Shown: one piece after another, positions 44,675 through 53,202 of the stretch
Numbering within the stretch: the first letter of the stretch is position 1
Layout of the letters: every line of letters starts with the position of its first letter
From: Paenibacillus glacialis
GTDB lineage: Bacteria > Bacillota > Bacilli > Paenibacillales > Paenibacillaceae
Direction of reading: 5' to 3'
Assembly: GCF_001637205.1 (NCBI RefSeq)
Contig: NZ_LVJH01000003.1
Span: 92,091 to 156,090 of the forward strand
Length of the DNA stretch: 64,000 nucleotides
Made by a program: the position numbers and the translations under genes
Notes under the pieces: model-generated
What the model was told of the DNA's origin: nothing
Database searches by the model: none
The model's input: the letters and a program-made list of their open reading frames with translations, nothing else

Positions 44675-45472
44675 ATGGACATTTTTCTTGCAATTATTAT
44701 GATCATTCTTGGTTTTATTGGTTCATTCTTTTCTGGATTATTAGGTATCGGTGGAGCCATCATCAATTATCCTCTGTTACTATTTGTTCCTTCAAGCCTT
44801 GGTGTAGCTAACTTTACAGCACAAGAGGTATCCGGCATTAGCATGTTTCAAGTGTTCTTTGCATCATTAGCTGGCGTTCTAGCCTATTTATCGAAGAGTA
44901 AGAAAAGTAAAACAGCTTCCTTGATCCATAAGGGACTCGTGATCAATATGGGCGTTAGTATTCTGTTGGGAAGTCTTCTCGGAGGATACGTTTCCAGATT
45001 TTTAGTTGGGGATGAGATTAACGTTATTTATGGTGTATTAGCGATTGTTGCTGTCGTGCTCATGGTCATTCCGAATAGAGGGAAACAACAAGATGATTCG
45101 GATGAAATATCGTATAACAGAATGATTGCCATTGTAGCTGCGTTCTCAACCGGTATTGTATCAGGGATTGTTGGTGCAGGTGGGGCTTTTATTCTTATTC
45201 CTATTATGTTAACTGTTTTAAAAATCCCTACAAGAACGACAATAGCATCTTCCCTTGCCATCGTATTTATTTCTGCCATTGGCGGCGTGATCGGTAAAAT
45301 AACAGGAGGGCATATTCCCATCATGCCAACGCTGTTTACGGTTATAGGTAGCATATTAGGTGCTCCGCTTGGATCAAGGATTAGCGCAAGAATGAATGTG
45401 AAATATTTGCGATATGCTTTAATCGTTTTAATATCATTCACGGCCGTTAAAGTGTGGATGTCGATTTTATAA
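44675..45472 (+). CDS. TauE/SafE family sulfur exporter
   Basis: This 265-residue membrane protein has eight or nine helices and the two-fold TauE/SafE repeat: GIGGAIINYPLLLFVP in the first half and GAGGAFILIPIMLTVLKIP in the second. The family exports sulfite or organosulfonates, or moves thiosulfate. Together with two rhodaneses and the YrkH-like relic it forms a sulfane-sulfur/sulfide detoxification cluster resembling the Bacillus yrk and staphylococcal cst loci. It starts at ATG 44675 behind GAGGGTGG. Confidence 0.92.
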   Translation: MDIFLAIIMIILGFIGSFFSGLLGIGGAIINYPLLLFVPSSLGVANFTAQEVSGISMFQVFFASLAGVLAYLSKSKKSKTASLIHKGLVINMGVSILLGSLLGGYVSRFLVGDEINVIYGVLAIVAVVLMVIPNRGKQQDDSDEISYNRMIAIVAAFSTGIVSGIVGAGGAFILIPIMLTVLKIPTRTTIASSLAIVFISAIGGVIGKITGGHIPIMPTLFTVIGSILGAPLGSRISARMNVKYLRYALIVLISFTAVKVWMSIL

Positions 45473-45514
45473 TCATGACGATGTAAAGAAGCTTAAATAA
45501 AGGAGAGAAATGAA

Positions 45515-45826
45515 ATGGCCTTTAATATACCGAAAGAAATCACGCCCGAGGCACTCGCTTCACGTCTAAATAACGGTGAGTCCTTGTTGATTATTGATGT
45601 AAGAGAACCGCAAGAATGGATGGAAGGACATATTGCAGGTTCTAAACATATTCAACTTGGCCAACTGTTAGAAAGACAAGATGAGTTGGATCTAGCACAG
45701 GAAATGTTCATGATCTGCAGAAGTGGAAGTCGTAGCGGGTTAGCATGTGAAATGTTAAGTGAACGAGGATTTAATGTAGTTAATATGACAGGCGGACTTA
45801 TGGATTGGACAGATAGATTAGTGTAG
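45515..45826 (+). CDS. Single-domain rhodanese
   Basis: This 103-residue cytoplasmic rhodanese-like sulfurtransferase carries DVREPQEWMEGHIAGSKHI and the active-site loop CRSGSRS, whose Cys forms the persulfide. A six-residue loop starting CR is typical of single-domain sulfurtransferases. It starts at ATG 45515 behind AAGGAGAG, 42 bases after the TauE gene, and is probably cotranscribed. Confidence 0.94.
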   Translation: MAFNIPKEITPEALASRLNNGESLLIIDVREPQEWMEGHIAGSKHIQLGQLLERQDELDLAQEMFMICRSGSRSGLACEMLSERGFNVVNMTGGLMDWTDRLV

Positions 45827-45867
45827 ATGCGTTCTACTACGAATATGGATAAGAAGAGGTGAACGGT

Positions 45868-46245
45868 GTGACGATGATCTATACCCTAATCATTGTAGTT
45901 GCCATATGGTTTATGTATACCCGGTTTGGATCGGCCAAGAATGTAAAGAGTTTGAGGGATGAAGACTTTCGTAACGAAATGAAGCATAACCCAACACTCA
46001 TGCTTATTGATGTGCGCGAACCACATGAATTCCAAGGTGGATATATCCCAGACGCTAAGAATATCCCTCTTTCTCAGTTAAGCCAACGTTTTTCAGAAAT
46101 TCCAAAGGATCGTAAACTTCTGCTTTATTGCAGAAGTGGGATGAGAAGTGGTAAAGCGGGAGGCATTCTTATGAAACAAGGATATACCCAATTAGCACAT
46201 TTACAAGGCGGCATTGATGCTTGGAAAGGGAAAGTCTCGAAGTAA
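45868..46245 (+). CDS. Membrane-anchored rhodanese
   Basis: This protein of about 125 residues has one N-terminal transmembrane helix (IYTLIIVVAIWFMYTRF) and a rhodanese domain with DVREPHEFQGGYIPDAKNIP and the active-site loop CRSGMRS. The domain probably faces the cytoplasm. GTG 45868 fits AGAGG spacing best; ATG 45874 and GTG 45859 are alternatives. It is the last gene of the sulfur cluster, before a strong terminator. Confidence 0.92.
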   Translation: MTMIYTLIIVVAIWFMYTRFGSAKNVKSLRDEDFRNEMKHNPTLMLIDVREPHEFQGGYIPDAKNIPLSQLSQRFSEIPKDRKLLLYCRSGMRSGKAGGILMKQGYTQLAHLQGGIDAWKGKVSK

Positions 46246-46260
46246 ACTAACAATATTAGA

Positions 46261-46295
46261 AGAACCCTAAATACTACATTTGGGGTTCTTTTTGC
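46261..46295 (+). terminator. Intrinsic terminator of the sulfur cluster
   Basis: A 12-bp stem, AGAACCCTAAAT/ATTTGGGGTTCT, with a 5-base loop is followed by TTTTT. Confidence 0.9.
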
Positions 46296-46340
46296 GTATA
46301 GAGCATACCAACTTGAAATCATCTGCTTTTAGACAAATAA

Positions 46341-46349
46341 TGATATAAT
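46341..46349 (+). promoter_or_regulatory. Extended -10 promoter of the TerB-ATPase-helicase operon
   Basis: TGATATAAT is an extended -10 element with a perfect TATAAT. No good -35 is seen. A start near 46356 would give a leader of about 110 bases that can form small stems (GGTTG/CAACC). Confidence 0.55.
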
Positions 46350-46467
46350 CTATTCGAAGTGTTTCGGTTGTAAATATCAACCTCGATGATCGTCGAAGGT
46401 TGTGTATATAGCATGTGAAGACAATTGTAGATGAATAAAAAGGACTAGGGAAAGGAGGGGCTTGTGT

Positions 46468-49314
46468 ATGACAGGCGAGAGGGAAAATGGAAACCTAACT
46501 GACATTCGTATTAGTGAAACGTATCAAGAGGCTGAGCTTGTACTCGAAGGATATACAGAGGTGAATAACGGTGTAGGTCAAGCCTATGCGATTCCAGTAT
46601 TGATGGTAGATTCTCAGCGACTTAAGGCTGCTGAAGTCTCACGAAGTATCAAGCCAGATGGTTCCCTTGTACCTGTTCTTGATGGTTATATATCGGTGGA
46701 TACACTTAGACAAGCTGGGGTTGGCCCGATGGGTAGAACGATTCATGGGGCAGTTATGGATAGACCCTATCAACTTATTGCCTTGGAGATCATCGCTCGT
46801 GGAAGTGAGCGGATGCAAGGTGCATGGAATCGGGTCATATTTCCTGAGCTGGATTGGCCCTATGCTGGAGAATACCCGGTCTACGAACATTTGCAATTTC
46901 TAGCGAAGTGGGGCTTGAATGGGGGAGCTCGGGGTGGAGCTTTCAACCATGCTGAGGAAATACGGTTATTCATGAATGATACTTTACAGCGTTATCCAGA
47001 AACGAAGATTCTTGTGGTAGGTAAGAAGGTGTTATTGGACAAGCTGAGAGAGAGTTGGGTGGAGCTGGATGCGATGTGGCTTACCGCAGGTGGGAAGCAA
47101 CAGATGTTCCAAGAGATTCTTCCCAGTGGAATCATCATCGCAACGCCTAATGTAGCTAAGCAGCACCAGGTGCAGACGATGTCTTTTGATATCATACTGA
47201 TGCTTGAACCCGATGATCTAACGAAGAGTAGCACGACTCAAATATATAAGCAATTGAAGAAGATGAAGTCGCGGCTTAAGCTCGCGGTATATGCGAAAGA
47301 AGATTATATAGCACAATCCTATGTGTCTACTACGCATATGAATCTGCTGAAGATTAATGATTATAGCGTATCTCAATATGTAATCTATAATCCTAAGAAT
47401 CCGCGAAAAGAATTGCCGCGACCCTATCGGAGATTGGTACGACCTTCAATTCTTGCGGAATCACCCTCTCTTCATATGACAGAGATGGAACTAGAGGGAG
47501 AACGTGGAGAGAAAGGAACACCGATTCCTCGTAGGGAAGAGGGTGGACAATTTATTCCATCGTCCTTAACGGCAAGTTTTTTACCAGAACGGCATGCGAA
47601 ACAAGCGGAAGGAACATCTTTCTCCTCAGAAGGAGAAGGCATTCCGGCATCAGCATCTGGGGGCGAGTTGAGATCTCCGTTCGATCTTAAACTTCATGCT
47701 GAAATCGAGTCTTTATTTCCACTACAGCCGAGATCAGCTAGAGGTCATGATTCATCTATTACTTCAGTTCCTGCGGGGTCGATATATGAATTGAGTGAAC
47801 ATCGGTTCACCAAGAGAGCTAGATTGTATGAGGAAAGAATCGAGTCATCCGCTGTGTTTGTGCCTTTTATGAATTACTGGCCGACCTATGACAGCATGAC
47901 AAATTCGCAATCCATGTGGTACTTCTATTGGAGAGGTGAAGTAAGAAGTCAGCGTTATCAAGGTACAGACCTTTCTTATATCTTTCTATATGTGTACGAA
48001 TTGATCAATGGGATAGGTTGGAGGGAACCGATCGAGGGCTATCAAATGATGGTAGATGTATGGATGGCTTATCGAGAGCAATATTCGAAGCTAACCTCCT
48101 ACATATTAGAATGGATGACCGACTTTGCCTTGGTACATCAGCTACCTATTTCTCTTCATGATGTATTCAGATATGCTCCGAATGAACTGACCGGTGATTT
48201 ATTAGAGATGGAATTGATGCACAGGTTCCGTACTGAACCGCTAGATATGCCATTGTCCCTGTTGATGCGATTGTCGGATGTGGATGTGTCCAAGAGCAAG
48301 TTCTACACCGAGGGAGGGGAACTATCCATGAAGGAGTATGTTCCTAAGGTATTTGCACTTGTGGATGCCTATTTGGCGAAACAACAAGGGTTACGCTTAA
48401 TCGAGATGTTCTATCCGGGACCCATTCTTCAGAAGGAGAGACCTCTCTTCCAAGGTGCGATGTATGATGAGTCCCAATATGGTAGATCCATTATTATTAG
48501 TATATCTAAGATCAGTGCACATCCACCTCTGAGGGAATTTGCGACACAGTTGATTCGTCTGACGGAGAATAAACTTCGTGAAAATCTGAATTTCAAGGGA
48601 AGGCTCCGTGGCATTGAACTAGAACCTGAGATTGAGACACTCGTGTCTCGCTATATTGATCGGATGTTCACGAGCACGTCTGTACAAGAACGGAGGGGTC
48701 CGGCTGTCGTCATCGATGAAGAGAAACTTGCGCAGCTCCAACAAGATTCGGAGTTCGTGCGAGATATTCTTACAGTGAATATAGAAGAAGAGACGGATCT
48801 TGTCATCCATTCCAATCACAAAGGATCGGAATGGACTGGCTATGGGGATGCAAGTGCAGATGATGTTAAGGATAAAGTGGAAATGGAAGATGAACTTGAA
48901 CTTAAAGTTGAAATTGAAGTTCAAGTCCAAGGTGAAGTTGATGTTGAAGCGAGAACCGCTTTTGCAGAACAACAAGTTTCCTTATTGCATCATGATATAA
49001 ATATCCTTAAGGAATCTGACGGTAAGCCTTCTAAATCTCTGATTACATGGGATGTCACTGGATTACCAGAAGAGTGGAAGGAATTCGTGAACGCACTCAG
49101 TGCAATCCAACTCGAATCAATATATATATTGAAAGAGGGACAGGATCTGTCAGGGCTACAGGACATTGCGAACGAGGCGGGAACGATGCCAGAATTGCTA
49201 CTGGATGATATTAACATGATCGCTATGGATACGCTTGGTGATTTAATCATAGATGGTGCTGAATTGACTGAAGAATATTTGCCTATGTTGGCGCAATTAA
49301 ATAAGACAATTTAA
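46468..49314 (+). CDS. TerB_N/TerB_C domain protein
   Basis: This 948-residue protein opens the three-gene operon. The central region (about 440-650) matches the TerB_N domain: FVPFMNYWPTYDSM, MWYFYWRGEVRSQRY, then a helical bundle. The C-terminus (about 730-945) matches TerB_C and ends LLLDDINMIAMDTLGDLIID. Residues 95-285 resemble a degenerate helicase RecA-like fold (RPYQ, ILVVGKKVLLDKLRESW, GIIIATP, DIILMLEPDD), without a P-loop. An acidic repeat lies near 805-835. ATG 46468 follows AAAGGAGGGG. TerB-type domains are linked to tellurite and phage stress systems. The biochemical role is unknown; scaffold of a DNA-processing complex is an inference. Confidence 0.85.
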   Translation: MTGERENGNLTDIRISETYQEAELVLEGYTEVNNGVGQAYAIPVLMVDSQRLKAAEVSRSIKPDGSLVPVLDGYISVDTLRQAGVGPMGRTIHGAVMDRPYQLIALEIIARGSERMQGAWNRVIFPELDWPYAGEYPVYEHLQFLAKWGLNGGARGGAFNHAEEIRLFMNDTLQRYPETKILVVGKKVLLDKLRESWVELDAMWLTAGGKQQMFQEILPSGIIIATPNVAKQHQVQTMSFDIILMLEPDDLTKSSTTQIYKQLKKMKSRLKLAVYAKEDYIAQSYVSTTHMNLLKINDYSVSQYVIYNPKNPRKELPRPYRRLVRPSILAESPSLHMTEMELEGERGEKGTPIPRREEGGQFIPSSLTASFLPERHAKQAEGTSFSSEGEGIPASASGGELRSPFDLKLHAEIESLFPLQPRSARGHDSSITSVPAGSIYELSEHRFTKRARLYEERIESSAVFVPFMNYWPTYDSMTNSQSMWYFYWRGEVRSQRYQGTDLSYIFLYVYELINGIGWREPIEGYQMMVDVWMAYREQYSKLTSYILEWMTDFALVHQLPISLHDVFRYAPNELTGDLLEMELMHRFRTEPLDMPLSLLMRLSDVDVSKSKFYTEGGELSMKEYVPKVFALVDAYLAKQQGLRLIEMFYPGPILQKERPLFQGAMYDESQYGRSIIISISKISAHPPLREFATQLIRLTENKLRENLNFKGRLRGIELEPEIETLVSRYIDRMFTSTSVQERRGPAVVIDEEKLAQLQQDSEFVRDILTVNIEEETDLVIHSNHKGSEWTGYGDASADDVKDKVEMEDELELKVEIEVQVQGEVDVEARTAFAEQQVSLLHHDINILKESDGKPSKSLITWDVTGLPEEWKEFVNALSAIQLESIYILKEGQDLSGLQDIANEAGTMPELLLDDINMIAMDTLGDLIIDGAELTEEYLPMLAQLNKTI
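48873..48950 (+). repeat. Acidic low-complexity repeat in the TerB gene
   Basis: Short tandem units of the type GAAGTT/GAACTT/GAAATT encode a run of alternating acidic and hydrophobic residues (ELELKVEIEVQVQGEVDVE) in the linker before the last part of TerB_C. Its length is likely to vary between strains. Confidence 0.6.
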
Positions 49315-49339
49315 TGAATAGAGTAAAGAGGTGATAACC

Positions 49340-50659
49340 ATGAGTGAATTGAAAATTCCCAAAAGAATGACGACAGCGCTTGTTAATTCATTAACCGCAG
49401 GCGTGGTGCCAAGAATTGGGCTGGAGCATATCGCGGTAGGGCGTAAATATGAAATTGAAGCGATTTTGCGGGATATGGATAATGTCTCGGAGGGTGGAGC
49501 AACATTCAAGCTGATTACAGGACGATATGGGAGCGGAAAAAGCTTTCTGTTACAAATGATACGTAATTACGCAATGGATCGAGATTTTGTTGTGGCAGAT
49601 GCCGATCTGTCGCCTGAACGCCGATTAGTTGGAACCAAGGGGCAGGGGCTAGCGACGTATCGTGAGCTGATGACTCATCTCTCCACACGCACGCGTCCAG
49701 ATGGAGGAGCGCTTGAAGTCATTTTGCAGAAATGGATTGCTTCCATACAGCAAGCTGCCATGAAGGAGATGGGTCTTCGACCGAATGATCTTGCTTTGAA
49801 TCAGGAAGTGGAGCTTCGGATATTTGCCATTACATCAGAGATGCAGAACATGGTACATGGGTTCGATTTCGCCAAGGTATTAGCCGCGTATTGGAACAGT
49901 TATAAGTTAGCAGATGATGAAGGTAAACAGGCTGCGCTTCGTTGGTTGCGTGGAGAATATGCCACGAAGACAGAGGCGAGAAGATCGATAGATGTCGGAG
50001 TGATTATCGACGATAGCAACTGGTATGACTATATGAAGTTGTGGTCGGAGTTCGTGGCTCGGATCGGACACAAAGGATTGCTACTCTTCATTGATGAAGG
50101 GGTTAACTTGTACAAAATAACCAACAGCATCTCTCGTCAGAGCAACTATGAGAAGTTACTCATGATGTTCAATGACACGATGCAAGGTAAAGCAGAGCAC
50201 TTAGGTATATTCTTGGGTGGTACGCCTCAATTCGTGGAAGATCCACGTCGAGGCTTGTTCAGCTACGAAGCGCTTAGATCGCGATTGGCTGAGGGACGTT
50301 ATGGCGCTGAAGGCTTGAAGAATTATACAGGACCGATGCTTCGATTGAACATGTTATCACATGAAGAAATCTTGATTCTATTGCAGAAGCTTAGTCAAAT
50401 TCATGCGATGCACTATAGTTATGAGTCATCCTTAAGCGACCCTCAATTGGTACAGTTTATGGAGCTTGCAGTGGGGCGATTGGGTGCAGATGAACTGCTC
50501 ACAACACGTGAAATAGTGAGAGATTTCATGGATTTACTCAATACGCTTCATCAGAATCCAGAGAAGACGTTCGGAGACCTTCTTGGTGAGCGACATATAG
50601 CACCTGCAGCGGCTGATCCGGATGAAGTGAATGACTTCCTTGCGGAGTTCGAACTATGA
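49340..50659 (+). CDS. BrxC/BrxD-type ATP-binding protein (DUF2791)
   Basis: This 439-residue P-loop ATPase has Walker A GRYGSGKS (61-68) and Walker B LLLFIDE (247-253), followed by sensor segments GIFLGGTPQF and a helical C-terminus. It resembles the DUF2791 family (PF10923), which includes BrxD of type 2 BREX. In BREX, BrxD is paired with the helicase BrxHI, as here. ATG 49340 lies behind AGAGGTG. The gene is 25 bases after the TerB gene and overlaps the helicase gene by four bases, so the three are one translationally coupled unit. Confidence 0.88.
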   Translation: MSELKIPKRMTTALVNSLTAGVVPRIGLEHIAVGRKYEIEAILRDMDNVSEGGATFKLITGRYGSGKSFLLQMIRNYAMDRDFVVADADLSPERRLVGTKGQGLATYRELMTHLSTRTRPDGGALEVILQKWIASIQQAAMKEMGLRPNDLALNQEVELRIFAITSEMQNMVHGFDFAKVLAAYWNSYKLADDEGKQAALRWLRGEYATKTEARRSIDVGVIIDDSNWYDYMKLWSEFVARIGHKGLLLFIDEGVNLYKITNSISRQSNYEKLLMMFNDTMQGKAEHLGIFLGGTPQFVEDPRRGLFSYEALRSRLAEGRYGAEGLKNYTGPMLRLNMLSHEEILILLQKLSQIHAMHYSYESSLSDPQLVQFMELAVGRLGADELLTTREIVRDFMDLLNTLHQNPEKTFGDLLGERHIAPAAADPDEVNDFLAEFEL

Positions 50660-52884
50660 GCAACAACCCTTTCTATAGATTAGCTCCGTTCATTCAGGAA
50701 TTTATATATCGCAAAAGATGGGATGAATTACGTGAAGCGCAAGTGGAAGCCTGTCGTGTGCTATTTGATACGCAGAATCACTTACTGATTGCTTCTGGGA
50801 CAGCTTCTGGGAAGACAGAAGCTGTCTTCTTTCCAGCATTGACGGAGTTACATGTTAGGCCGTCTAAATCGGTTGGCATCTTATATATTAGTCCGTTGAA
50901 GGCGTTGATCAATGATCAGTTCGAACGATTAAATGAGCTGCTTCAAGAAGGTGGAATACCGGTATGGCATTGGCATGGGGATGTCCCACAGGCGGAGAAA
51001 ACGAAGCTGATGAAGAAACCTTCTGGTGTGCTACAAATTACACCTGAATCTCTTGAAGGGCTACTTATGAATCGACCGAATGCAATACCAGCATTATTTC
51101 ATGATCTGAGGTACATCATCATTGATGAAGTGCATGCTTTCATGGGATCGGATCGTGGCATTCAAGTATTGTGTCAGCTTGCTAGAATTGAGCGAATGGC
51201 CTACTGTAAGCCGCGTAGAATTGGTTTGTCAGCAACGCTTAGTGACTATGATTCTGCAACCGATTGGATCAGCGCAGGTACAGACAAGCAGACGGAAATC
51301 GTATCTCCAGAGGGTGGACGGAAACTGAAGTTAAGTGTAGAACACTTTTCGTTCCCTGATGCACGGAATGAAGAAGAGGCTAGGATGTTGGAATATGCCA
51401 AGCAAGCGTATCACGACTACATATATGATCATACACATCATAAGAAAGCTCTGGTCTTCACGAATAGTCGTTCCGATGCGGAACTAATGACGCTAGAGCT
51501 TCGGCGTATCGCAGCGAAGCGGCATGAAGCAGATGTATTCTACGTCCATCATGGCAGTATATCTGCGATGTTGCGTGAGGAGGCAGAAGCGGCACTCCGC
51601 ACAGGATACGGACCAGCCGTTGCAGCAGCAACCTTGACACTCGAGTTAGGGATCGATCTTGGAGAATTAGAGCGAGTGGTTCAACTTGGAGCACCTTACA
51701 GCAGCTCTAGCTTCGTCCAAAGATTGGGACGGTCAGGACGCAGGGGAAATGCGGCATCCGAAATGTTATTTGTATGCCCAGAAGAGGAAGATGAAGAGGC
51801 AGAGCTACCAGCACGGATGCCTTGGATGTTGTTACGTGCGATTGCCGTCATCGAGTTATATGTTCGAGAGAAATGGGTTGAACCATTACATGTTCGTCAA
51901 ATGCCAATGGGTCTGTTGTATCATCAGACGATGAGCGCATTGAAGAGTTTGGGGGAAGCGGAACCTGCGGAACTGGCTAGAGCGGTTCTTACTTTACCTT
52001 CTTTTAACAAGATTCAGCCAGAAGACTACAAGATATTCCTGAATTATTTGCTGCAAACGGACCACATTCAGCGCACAGAAGAGGGTACCCTAATTATCGG
52101 GCTGATGGGTGAACGCATCGTGAATAACTTCCGGTTCTATGCGGTATTTAAAGACGATGAGGAACATGTCGTATATAACGGCACGGAGGAGATTGGTTCG
52201 ATTACGACAGTTCCACCTCCCGGATATTGTTTCACACTGGCAGGTAAGTTGTGGAAGGTAGAAGAGGTAGATACGAAGCACCAAGCTGTTTATGTGAAGT
52301 CTTCACGTGGAAAAGTGGACACGCTCTGGTTGGGAGCTGGAGGGGACGTACATACCCGTGTCGTACAGAAGATGCGTGAGATATTAGCGGACGATTGTAT
52401 ATACTCCTATTTAGCACCTAATGCCGTGAACCGTATCGAACGTGCCCGCCGTCTTGTACGAGAAAGTGGGATGTTGCGTAGTTCTGTCATGCCTGCAGGG
52501 GGCGATTCCTTCTTCATCATGCCATGGGTTGGAAGCAAGCAGTTCCGAACCTTGGAACGGCTAATTAAGAATAACCTGAAGGATAAGTTGGGACTACGGT
52601 CTGTTGTCCCGATGGAGCCTTATTATATGGTCGTATCGGGTAAGACCAACACGGAGACTCTTCTTGAGCATATCATAGCTGAATCATCCAACTGCGAGGA
52701 CCCGATAACCCTTTTATCACCGGATGAAGCTCCGTATTTAGGCAAGTACGATGAATTCATCCCGCCTGAATTGACTCGAAGGGCCTTTGCGATAGATGGT
52801 CTTGATGTTAAAGGACTCGCTAAGGAACTGGGGAAACATGAATACAGCTCAGCATTAAATAATAACGCCATAAACGAGATCTAA
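50656..52884 (+). CDS. Lhr-like DEVH-box helicase (BrxHI-like)
   Basis: This 742-residue superfamily 2 helicase has motif I SGTASGKTEA (47-56), motif II DEVH (157-160), motif III SATL (192-195), and motif VI QRLGRSGRRG. The region after the second RecA domain (about 420-740) has the winged-helix and beta-barrel character of Lhr-type helicases. It resembles BrxHI, the partner of BrxD. It probably translocates on DNA in complex with the ATPase and the TerB protein. Start ATG 50656 overlaps the ATPase stop (ATGA). Confidence 0.9.
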   Translation: MSNNPFYRLAPFIQEFIYRKRWDELREAQVEACRVLFDTQNHLLIASGTASGKTEAVFFPALTELHVRPSKSVGILYISPLKALINDQFERLNELLQEGGIPVWHWHGDVPQAEKTKLMKKPSGVLQITPESLEGLLMNRPNAIPALFHDLRYIIIDEVHAFMGSDRGIQVLCQLARIERMAYCKPRRIGLSATLSDYDSATDWISAGTDKQTEIVSPEGGRKLKLSVEHFSFPDARNEEEARMLEYAKQAYHDYIYDHTHHKKALVFTNSRSDAELMTLELRRIAAKRHEADVFYVHHGSISAMLREEAEAALRTGYGPAVAAATLTLELGIDLGELERVVQLGAPYSSSSFVQRLGRSGRRGNAASEMLFVCPEEEDEEAELPARMPWMLLRAIAVIELYVREKWVEPLHVRQMPMGLLYHQTMSALKSLGEAEPAELARAVLTLPSFNKIQPEDYKIFLNYLLQTDHIQRTEEGTLIIGLMGERIVNNFRFYAVFKDDEEHVVYNGTEEIGSITTVPPPGYCFTLAGKLWKVEEVDTKHQAVYVKSSRGKVDTLWLGAGGDVHTRVVQKMREILADDCIYSYLAPNAVNRIERARRLVRESGMLRSSVMPAGGDSFFIMPWVGSKQFRTLERLIKNNLKDKLGLRSVVPMEPYYMVVSGKTNTETLLEHIIAESSNCEDPITLLSPDEAPYLGKYDEFIPPELTRRAFAIDGLDVKGLAKELGKHEYSSALNNNAINEI

Positions 52885-53050
52885 TGTGACCCCCTTTAAG
52901 AGGCACTCATTAAAAAACTCATGTTTTCATGAAGTGATGAGTGATTTTGGAGGGGATATTCCATGAGAAAAAAGGACACGTATATCAAAAATATACGAAA
53001 AGTTCAAGATGGTAGCAGTGAAAGCATATGTTGAGAGAATTTGAGTGATA
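52885..53050 (+). mobile_element. Relic of an IS3-family left end and orfA start
   Basis: Directly after the helicase stop, TGTGACCCCC could be an IS end. About 80 bases later, behind GGAGGGG, an ATG (52962) opens a reading that, allowing small frameshifts, contains GHVYQKYT and KFKMVAVKAYVERI, which looks like the N-terminus of an IS3-family OrfA transposase. Only about 30 codons remain and no right end was found. Confidence 0.45.
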
Positions 53051-53143
53051 TACCCGCTATGATAGTATGTTTGTAAAAAATAAATGGGACAGATTTGAAT
53101 TTGTCCATTGATTTAGTATGTCGATATCCGTACGCTACTAATA

Positions 53144-53162
53144 GAGAATGATTATCATTATC
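53144..53162. promoter_or_regulatory. Fur box before the siderophore-binding gene
   Basis: GAGAATGATTATCATTATC matches 18 of 19 positions of the classical Fur box GATAATGATTATCATTATC. It lies 40 bases before the binding-protein start. Confidence 0.9.
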
Positions 53163-53202
53163 TATAAATATAAAGCGAATAGAATAGTGGGGTAGAGAGA
53201 TT

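Noticed and set aside
48873..48950. CRISPR-like or other repeat array
   Set aside because: The repeats are short, contiguous and coding, with no spacers. No CRISPR array or cas gene was seen anywhere in the window.
46468..52884. A complete type 2 BREX (Pgl) system
   Set aside because: Only BrxD-like and BrxHI-like proteins are present. No pglX methylase, pglZ phosphatase, pglW kinase or pglY is in the window, and the third gene is a TerB-domain protein.
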